A DNA stretch of 64,000 nt from NCBI RefSeq assembly GCF_900573885.1, contig NZ_UPSE01000533.1, positions 268,992 through 332,991 of the forward strand, given 5' to 3'. The notes below the pieces were generated by a model. The model saw nothing but the letters and a program-made list of their open reading frames with translations, did no database searches and was not told the origin of the DNA. The stretch is from Pseudomonas viridiflava (GTDB taxonomy: Bacteria > Pseudomonadota > Gammaproteobacteria > Pseudomonadales > Pseudomonadaceae). Within the stretch, counting starts at the first letter, position 1, and the number at the start of each line of letters is the position of its first letter. A program made the translations under genes and the position numbers. Below, in pieces: positions 58,893-64,000 of this stretch.

Positions 58893-60107
58893 ATGTCAGT
58901 CGAAGTTTCCGCCGCCGCCACCAATGACCTCAGCGACTTCCTCGCGCTGCTGGAAAAGAGCCTGGTGCAGAACACCTTGGTCAAGGTGCTGCTGAGCAAA
59001 TACCACGGCGAGGAAACCGAGCTGCAACGGCTGGCAATCCGCCCGGTGACCGTGCGCGGCCAGGCGTGTTTGTCGTTCGTGTACACCTACAAAACCCGCG
59101 ACATCACCAAGAACTTCCCCCACGCCGAGGCCCTGGCCTTGATCGGCGACATGCTGCCGGCCGCGTTCAAAAACGCCCACCTGCTGTCGCTCACCGACGA
59201 CGTGCAACTGACCTTCGGCAAGAAAAACAAAAGCCGGCTGTTTATTGGCAAGGCCGTGGAGCGTGAAGGCGCCCAGGCTGGCCATGACCGCGAGAAGAAG
59301 CGCTTTCTGGAACTGACCCGCCCGTTCCTCACCGACCTCGGCGTGACCACTGCCAAGCACGAACTGGTGCCGGCCATGGCGCGCAAGTGGAAGCAGATCA
59401 ATAAATTCGTTGAAGTGTTTTCCCACGCCCTGGCCAGCTCGCCGCTGCAACAACGCGGCGCCGACGAGCCGATTCACGCGGTGGACTTCGGCTCCGGCAA
59501 GGGCTACCTGACCTTTGCCATGCACGACTACCTGCGCAACAGCCTCGGCCGCCAGGGCAAGGTTACGGGCGTAGAATTGCGCGAAGACATGGTGCGCCTG
59601 GGCAACGATGCCGCCGCGCGCCTGGAGCAACCGGGCCTGAGCTTCGAACACGGCGACGTGCGCACCTACACGCCGGCCGCCATCGACATCATGATCGCCC
59701 TGCACGCCTGCGACGTAGCCACCGACTACGCCATTCACCTGGGCATTCGCAGCGACGCCTCGATCATCATGTGCTCGCCGTGCTGCCACAAACAGATCCG
59801 CCCGCAGATGCAGACCCCGGCCCTGCTGCGGCCGATGCTGCAATACGGCGTGCATCTGGGCCAGGAAGCGGAAATGGTCACCGACAGCCTGCGCGCCCTG
59901 CTGCTGGAAGCCTGCGGGTATGAAACCAAAGTGTTCGAATTCGTCTCGCTGGAACACACCAACAAAAACAAAATGATCCTCGCCGTAAAACGCCCCGAAC
60001 CGGTCGACCCGGCGCCAGTGATGGAGCGGATTCAAGGAATCAAAGCGTTTTATGGGATTCAGGAGCAGTGTTTGGAGACGTTGCTTAAGGCTGATCAGCG
60101 CGTTTGA
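58893..60107 (+). CDS. SAM-dependent methyltransferase (METTL25/GSTCD-type)
   Basis: A 404-residue protein. The N-terminal ~170 residues are helical; the methyltransferase core has DFGSGKGYLTFAMHDYL (motif I) and GVELREDMVRLG, then IDIMIALHACDVATDYAIHLGIRSDASIIMCSPCCHKQI. The SPCCHKQ motif with two Cys, and HACD, are typical of METTL25/GSTCD-like proteins, whose substrates are tRNA or protein. It sits 41 bp after the bufferin operon, but a role in it is unproven. Confidence 0.87.
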   Translation: MSVEVSAAATNDLSDFLALLEKSLVQNTLVKVLLSKYHGEETELQRLAIRPVTVRGQACLSFVYTYKTRDITKNFPHAEALALIGDMLPAAFKNAHLLSLTDDVQLTFGKKNKSRLFIGKAVEREGAQAGHDREKKRFLELTRPFLTDLGVTTAKHELVPAMARKWKQINKFVEVFSHALASSPLQQRGADEPIHAVDFGSGKGYLTFAMHDYLRNSLGRQGKVTGVELREDMVRLGNDAAARLEQPGLSFEHGDVRTYTPAAIDIMIALHACDVATDYAIHLGIRSDASIIMCSPCCHKQIRPQMQTPALLRPMLQYGVHLGQEAEMVTDSLRALLLEACGYETKVFEFVSLEHTNKNKMILAVKRPEPVDPAPVMERIQGIKAFYGIQEQCLETLLKADQRV

Positions 60108-60223
60108 CCCCACCCTCACCCCCAGCCCCTCTCCCAGAGGTAGAGGGGAGAGGAAATCCTGCGAGCACCTCGATATGCCCCCTCTCCCCTCTCCCCTCGC
60201 GGGAGAGGGTTGGGGTGAGGGGG
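60108..60223. repeat. CCCTCTCCC-type palindromic repeat
   Basis: CCCCTCTCCC units and GGGAGAGGGTTGGGGTGAGG form an inverted array between the convergent methyltransferase and LysR genes. Same family as 8971-9076. Confidence 0.7.
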
Positions 60224-60227
60224 GACG

Positions 60228-61151
60228 TTAAGGCGCCACGGTCGTCAACCGATCCAACTCCCCCCGCCGCTGTTCAAACCACGCCAGCAAATAATCCGCC
60301 AACACCTGCGTGCGCTTGGGCAACCCATGCTGATAGGCATGCACCAGAAACACCGGACTGATGCGCGTCTGGTAATCGCGCAGCAGCCACACCAGCGTGC
60401 CGTCGAGCAGTTCCTGATGCACCAGGTACGAAGGCAACCGCGCGATCCCCGCCCCGCCCAAACAGGCTTTTTTCAGCAGGCTGTAGTGGTTGCTGGCAAA
60501 CGGACCATTCACCCGCACGCGGGTCAGTTCATGCTGGCGGTGATACAGCCACTCCTCGGCGCCGCTGTAGTGGCTGTTGAGCAGGCATACCTGCTCGCCC
60601 AAATCCTGCGGCTGACGCACCTGCCCGTGGGCCGCCAGGTACGCCGGGCTGGCGCAGGTCAGTTCCTGCATCGATAACAACGGCCGCGCCACCAGGCGAT
60701 CATCACTTTGCTCACCGCTGCGAATGGCCAAGTCGAAGCCGTCGGCCACCAGATCGCGGTAGCTGTTGCTCAGCTCCAGCTCGATGCGAATGTGTGGATA
60801 GGCGCGGGCGAACTCCAGTTGCAGGGCGTCGAAAAAGGTATCGCCCAACGACACCGGCGCCGTGATGCGCACCACGCCGCTCGCCTCCTCCTGCAAGCGT
60901 GCCAGGGTTTGCCGCGCCCGCGTCGCTTGCGCGACCAACGCCTGCGCTTCCGGCAACAAAGCTGCGCCCGCAGCGGTTAGCGACAGCCGCCGCGTGGTGC
61001 GGTGCAGCAAGCTGATGCCCAAACCCTGCTCCAGCACGCCAATGCGCTTGGACAACTGCCCCTTGCTGCACCCCAACCGCAGCGCTGCGGCGGTAAAGCT
61101 GCCGGCCTCCACCAGCGTGGCGAAGGCGGCCAGATCATCCATTTCACTCAT
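60228..61151 (-). CDS. LysR-family transcriptional regulator
   Basis: A 307-residue regulator. N-terminal winged helix-turn-helix (MDDLAAFATLVEAGSFTAAALRLGCSKGQLSKRIGVLEQGLGISLLHRTTRRLSLT, residues 3-60) and a LysR_substrate domain from ~90. Probably controls the divergent SDR gene in response to a small ligand. The ATG at 61151 has AGGAAA upstream; the ATG at 61187 is a longer, less likely form. Confidence 0.94.
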   Translation of the reverse strand: MSEMDDLAAFATLVEAGSFTAAALRLGCSKGQLSKRIGVLEQGLGISLLHRTTRRLSLTAAGAALLPEAQALVAQATRARQTLARLQEEASGVVRITAPVSLGDTFFDALQLEFARAYPHIRIELELSNSYRDLVADGFDLAIRSGEQSDDRLVARPLLSMQELTCASPAYLAAHGQVRQPQDLGEQVCLLNSHYSGAEEWLYHRQHELTRVRVNGPFASNHYSLLKKACLGGAGIARLPSYLVHQELLDGTLVWLLRDYQTRISPVFLVHAYQHGLPKRTQVLADYLLAWFEQRRGELDRLTTVAP

Positions 61152-61171
61152 GGCGATTGTTTCCTGGCGAG

Positions 61172-61219
61172 AACCAAAGGTTTCCAATTAGACGGATTAT
61201 CGCCCACAAACTGCCGTCT
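61172..61219. promoter_or_regulatory. Candidate LysR binding sites in the divergent promoter
   Basis: AACC-AAA-GGTT (61172-61182) and a wider inverted repeat AGACGG (61190-61195) / CCGTCT (61214-61219) lie between the two start codons. Either could be a LysR box. Confidence 0.4.
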
Positions 61220-61257
61220 TACACTGCGTCAACACCCAAACCCCAAGGAGCAGTGCC

Positions 61258-61857
61258 ATGAAAATCATCCTGATCGGTGCCAGCGGCACCATTGGTCAAG
61301 CCGTAGAGCGTGAACTGGCCGAGCGCCATGAACTGATTCGTGTCGGCCGCAGCAGCGGCGACTTCCAGGTCGACATCCGCGACGCCGCCTCCATCCGCCA
61401 GCTGTTCGAAAAAACCGGCCGCTTCGATGCACTGGTCAGCACCACCGGGTCGGTGCACTTCGGCGCCCTGGCAGACCTGCAAGCCGAGCAGTTCGCCATC
61501 GGCCTGAACGACAAGCTGATGGGCCAGGTGAACCTGCTGCTGATCGGCCGCGAATTCATCAACGACGGCGGCTCGTTCACCTTCACCTCCGGCATCCTCA
61601 GCGACGACCCCATCGTTGCCGGCGCCTCGGCCAGCATGGTCAATGGTGCGCTCAACAGCTTCGTCAAAGCCGCCGCCATCGAACTGCCGCGCGGCCTGCG
61701 CGTGAACGTGGTCAGCCCCAACGTGCTGGTCGAATCCATGGAAGGCTACGGCCCGTTCTTCCGTGGCTTCAAGCCGGTGCCGGCAGCGGACGTTGCCCTG
61801 GCCTATTCGAAAAGCGTCGAGGGCAAGCAAACCGGGCAGGTTTATACCGTCGGCTAA
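61258..61857 (+). CDS. Short-chain dehydrogenase/reductase (LysR-linked)
   Basis: A 199-residue compact SDR. Nucleotide motif ILIGASGTIGQAVERELAERHELIRVGRSSGDFQVDIRD; then FTFTSGILSDDPIVAGASASMVNGALNSFVKAAAIELPRGLRVNVVSPNVL. The classical YxxxK is replaced by an ASxxxMVNGAL..FVKAA arrangement, so catalysis may use an altered Tyr or be absent. Divergent from a LysR regulator; typical LysR-controlled SDR. Confidence 0.9.
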   Translation: MKIILIGASGTIGQAVERELAERHELIRVGRSSGDFQVDIRDAASIRQLFEKTGRFDALVSTTGSVHFGALADLQAEQFAIGLNDKLMGQVNLLLIGREFINDGGSFTFTSGILSDDPIVAGASASMVNGALNSFVKAAAIELPRGLRVNVVSPNVLVESMEGYGPFFRGFKPVPAADVALAYSKSVEGKQTGQVYTVG

Positions 61858-61925
61858 ACCACCTCGCACTTGTGCCAACGGAGGGTCGTGAGTAACGTGG
61901 CCGCACTTCTCAGGAGACCCTCTTA

Positions 61926-62597
61926 ATGCGCGCCGTTCGCCCTCTGCTGTTTGCCCTGCTGCCCCTGTTCGCCAGTTGCGCGATGTTTGATCAACAGGAC
62001 GAAACGCCGGTGTCGCCCGGCACCCGCATGCAGGGCGAACTGAGCGTCAGCAACGGCAAACTGCTGCTGCGCCCGTGTCAGGAACAACGCCGCTTCGTGA
62101 TTAACGACAGCGGCAATACCGGCCTGCTGCAAGAGTCTGCCTCCCTGCTCGACAGCCGCGACGCCACGTTGTTTGCCGACGTCAGCGGCAACCTCGGCGC
62201 CAGCCCTGCGGCCGGCACCGACGGCCAACTCAACCTCACCCGTCTGTACCGCGTGCAGCGCGAAGGCCATGGCTGCGACGACCCCAACTTCAAACGCCAG
62301 ATGCTGCGCGCCAGCGGCCACGAGCCGGGCTGGAGCGTGAGCGTCAACGCCAAAGGCATGGTGCTCGAACGTCCGGATCAGGAACCGCTGGCGGTGCCCT
62401 ACCTGGAAGAACAACTGCCCAACGGCCGCTTCAACCTCACCAGCGAGGCCAACGGTTTGAAACTGGAACTGTGGATCGCCCCGCAACGCTGCGTCGACAG
62501 CGCCACCGGCGCCGTGCAATTTCTCTCTGCCGAGCTGCGAACCAACGGCAAGGTCGAGCGTGGATGCGCTTACTTCGGCGGCTCGCGCACGCAATAA
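61926..62597 (+). CDS. Outer-membrane lipoprotein of unknown function (COG3650-like)
   Basis: A 223-residue lipoprotein with lipobox LFASC (Cys18). The mature part contains LRASGHEPGWSVSVNAKGMVLERPDQ, a COG3650-type segment, and four further cysteines (PCQEQ, GCDDP, RCVDS, GCAYF), probably paired in the periplasm. No enzymatic motif. Ends 92 bp before the phosphatase gene. Confidence 0.85.
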   Translation: MRAVRPLLFALLPLFASCAMFDQQDETPVSPGTRMQGELSVSNGKLLLRPCQEQRRFVINDSGNTGLLQESASLLDSRDATLFADVSGNLGASPAAGTDGQLNLTRLYRVQREGHGCDDPNFKRQMLRASGHEPGWSVSVNAKGMVLERPDQEPLAVPYLEEQLPNGRFNLTSEANGLKLELWIAPQRCVDSATGAVQFLSAELRTNGKVERGCAYFGGSRTQ

Positions 62598-62689
62598 CCG
62601 GCCCTGGCTTTCACCGTTTTTTCACAGCGATTTGATCAACGTTTCACCCGCCGATTCCTAGCATGGGCGCCCTTACTTGGGGAGTTTTC

Positions 62690-63370
62690 ATGCGCAGGTC
62701 ATATCGTCTGGCGGGTATCGCACTCGCATTTGCTGCACTGGTGTTCGCCGGTCTGCTCGTACAGTTCCGACCGGCCCACGCCACCGCGACGCCGCTGCTG
62801 AGCGCCGCGCAAACCGAAACCTGGGCGCGGCCGGTAGACAGCAGCTTCAAGCTGTTCGAAATGTCGCCAACGCTCTACCGCAGCGCCCTGCCAAGCGCCG
62901 GCAACCTGCCACTGCTGCAGCAGCTACAAGTGCGCACCGTGGTCAGTCTGAGCAAAGACGACGACAGCCCCTGGCTCGCCCACAGCGGCATCCAGCTGAT
63001 CCACATTCCCCTGCACGCTGACCGCGTCAACGACGCCGACGTACTGCGCGTGCTCAACACCCTGCAACTGGCCGAAACCCGCGGGCCGGTGCTGATGCAC
63101 TGCAAACACGGCAGCGACCGCACCGGCCTGATGGCCGCGATGTTCCGCACCGTGGTGCAAGGCTGGAGCAAACAGGAAGCGCTGAGTGAGATGGTCAACG
63201 GTGGATACGGCCAGGCCGACGACATGGAGGATGCGCGGCGCTATGTGGAACGGGCCGATGTCGGCAAGTTGCGCGAGGCGTTGACCAATGGGTGGTGTGA
63301 TACGTCGTTGGTGTCGACGTGTTATGTGAAGGGGTGGTTTAACGCGGCGACGTCAGCGGCCATCCGGTGA
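62690..63370 (+). CDS. Membrane-anchored dual-specificity tyrosine phosphatase-like protein
   Basis: A 226-residue protein with an N-terminal helix (LAGIALAFAALVFAGLLVQF) and a CX5R phosphatase domain. The P-loop is HCKHGSDRTG (Cys138, Arg144), and the general-acid region is IHIPLHADRVNDADV. Typical of small dual-specificity or atypical phosphatases. Substrate unknown; the signal/anchor suggests periplasmic location. GGGGAG precedes ATG 62690; a longer in-frame start at 62663 is less likely. Confidence 0.88.
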   Translation: MRRSYRLAGIALAFAALVFAGLLVQFRPAHATATPLLSAAQTETWARPVDSSFKLFEMSPTLYRSALPSAGNLPLLQQLQVRTVVSLSKDDDSPWLAHSGIQLIHIPLHADRVNDADVLRVLNTLQLAETRGPVLMHCKHGSDRTGLMAAMFRTVVQGWSKQEALSEMVNGGYGQADDMEDARRYVERADVGKLREALTNGWCDTSLVSTCYVKGWFNAATSAAIR

Positions 63371-63404
63371 TGGGTGACGGGTGGTGTCCGTCGTGTCACT
63401 GCAT

Positions 63405-63462
63405 CGCGGCTGAAGCCGCTCCCACAAAACCGCACGAATAAGAAGCCGCTTCAGCCGCGAGA
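63405..63462. repeat. REP pair, CGCGGCTGAAGCCGCTCCCAC type
   Basis: TCGCGGCTGAAGC and GCTTCAGCCGCGA arms face each other across ~25 bp. Different REP subtype from those at 18266 and 24284. Confidence 0.75.
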
Positions 63463-63515
63463 CGTTGATCTTGCTCAAACGCTCTTGATCTGGCTCTACC
63501 GCTTTTGATCTGGCT

Positions 63516-63745
63516 TGTGATCTACCCCGCACCGTTTATCGCAGGCCGAGTGGAGTCGACGTGGAGGGGGTTGAGCGGCCGGGAGCCGCGAAAGGCGTGT
63601 CGGGCCATGGATGGCCCGTCTCGCCGGCCCCCGGAGCGGCGACGGAGGGAGGGAAGTCGCAGCGCAGCGCAGACCCAAGGTAGGGGCTAGACCTTTTGGT
63701 TACTTTTAGGGCAATGCTAAAAGTGACTCGCGCGTAAGGCGCGAA
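63516..63745. repeat. Intergenic repeat ending in GTTACTTTTAG / CTAAAAGTGAC hairpin
   Basis: A ~230-bp GC-rich element with GCCGGGAGCCGCG..., GGCCCGTCTCGCCGGCC and a final hairpin at 63699-63727, followed by CGCGCGTAAGGCGCG. I recall similar elements with TTTTGGTTACTTTT in other Pseudomonas intergenic regions. Confidence 0.55.
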
Positions 63746-64000
63746 ACAAAACGTTCAGCGCGTGCGGTAATGAATACCTGCGCGGATCTACCGTGTACGG
63801 CTTGAAATTCTGGATTCCCGCCTTCGCGGGAATGACGGTGGTGTTTGAAAAATCCTCCGTCATCCCCGCGCAAGCGCACTGCTGTCCGGAATAATTTCGA
63901 GGGGATGTTCTGAAAGGGTTGCGGGCGTTGTTTTTACGGGGTATTCCCCTGAGCGCCAACTCAAAAACAAGCCCGCAACATGTACAGAATAAATCGACTA

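Larger units (their letters stand above)
63371..64000. other. Gene-free repeat region at the right edge
   Basis: 630 bp of noncoding repeats. They comprise a CGCGGCTGAAGCCGCTCCCAC-type REP pair (~63405-63462), direct repeats of TTGATCTGGCT (63485, 63505), a GC-rich segment and GTTACTTTTAG / CTAAAAGTGAC (63699-63727), and two GGGAATGACGG/CATCCCCGC palindromes (~63810-63875). An 80-codon frame on the minus strand near 63717-63959 crosses these repeats and is probably not coding. Confidence 0.7.

Noticed and set aside
63717..63959. 80-codon frame at the right edge
   Set aside because: It crosses CCCCGC/GCGGGG repeats and has no protein features.
1..64000. CRISPR arrays, tRNA or rRNA genes, prophage or IS elements
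   Set aside because: No regularly spaced direct repeats, no cloverleaf or rRNA sequence, and no transposase or phage structural gene was found.

Overview
The window is a high-GC gammaproteobacterial chromosome segment, almost certainly Pseudomonas sensu lato. The evidence is the rlmL / rmf / pyrD / DUF2835 cluster, an rnd-ycgL-hydroxyacid dehydrogenase-ycgN series, ldcA with its permease, dnaQ-rnhA-gloB-mltD, an npp peptide transporter next to fabI, and braC-braDEFG. It also carries Pseudomonas-type REP elements. No phage, IS element, CRISPR array, rRNA or tRNA was seen. Family and synteny statements are from recall; no search was run.

Layout. 1-4.5 kb: the 5' end of rlmL, rmf behind a leader with several hairpins, pyrD, DUF2835, a hypothetical gene, then a divergent XRE regulator / small DNA-binding protein pair around an inverted repeat. 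4.7-10.3 kb: an EamA exporter whose ribosome binding site lies in a hairpin, cysK, a DUF748 protein, and a MoxR ATPase plus VWA pair split by a palindromic repeat. 10.4-16.6 kb: DUF2937, a class II glutamine amidotransferase, a membrane protein, an S9 oligopeptidase, a proline-rich secreted protein, a spermidine-synthase-like protein, YajD and a TrmH-family methylase. 16.7-18.2 kb: an AT-rich accessory patch with a tandemly duplicated secreted protein. 18.4-25.3 kb: a gluzincin-type peptidase, ycgN, hydroxyacid dehydrogenase, ycgL-rnd, an SMP-30-like protein and sseA. 25.3-33.9 kb: amino-acid permease and ldcA, a methyltransferase-rnhA-dnaQ operon, gloB and mltD. 33.9-41.6 kb: MAPEG, YhdH-type reductase, sohB, histidine phosphatase, SCP2, phosphotransferase and SDR genes, and an HDOD protein. 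41.7-50.6 kb: nppA1A2BCD, fabI, DUF2288. 51-56.1 kb: the branched-chain amino acid transporter braC / braDEFG. 56.4-58.9 kb: a four-gene bufferin-type operon (Cys-rich precursor, MNIO enzyme, BufC partner, DoxX). 58.9-63.4 kb: methyltransferase, LysR / SDR divergent pair, lipoprotein, tyrosine phosphatase. The last 630 bases hold only repeats.

The two most notable items are the bufferin-type RiPP operon (likely copper sequestration) and a family of four ~115-125 bp structured repeats. Three of the four begin 1-4 nt after a stop codon. Their stems differ in sequence between copies but remain complementary, which points to selection on RNA or single-stranded DNA structure. Other candidates are a hairpin hiding a start site (4652-4689), two operator-like palindromes, a hexanucleotide microsatellite and a structured braC-braD intercistronic region.
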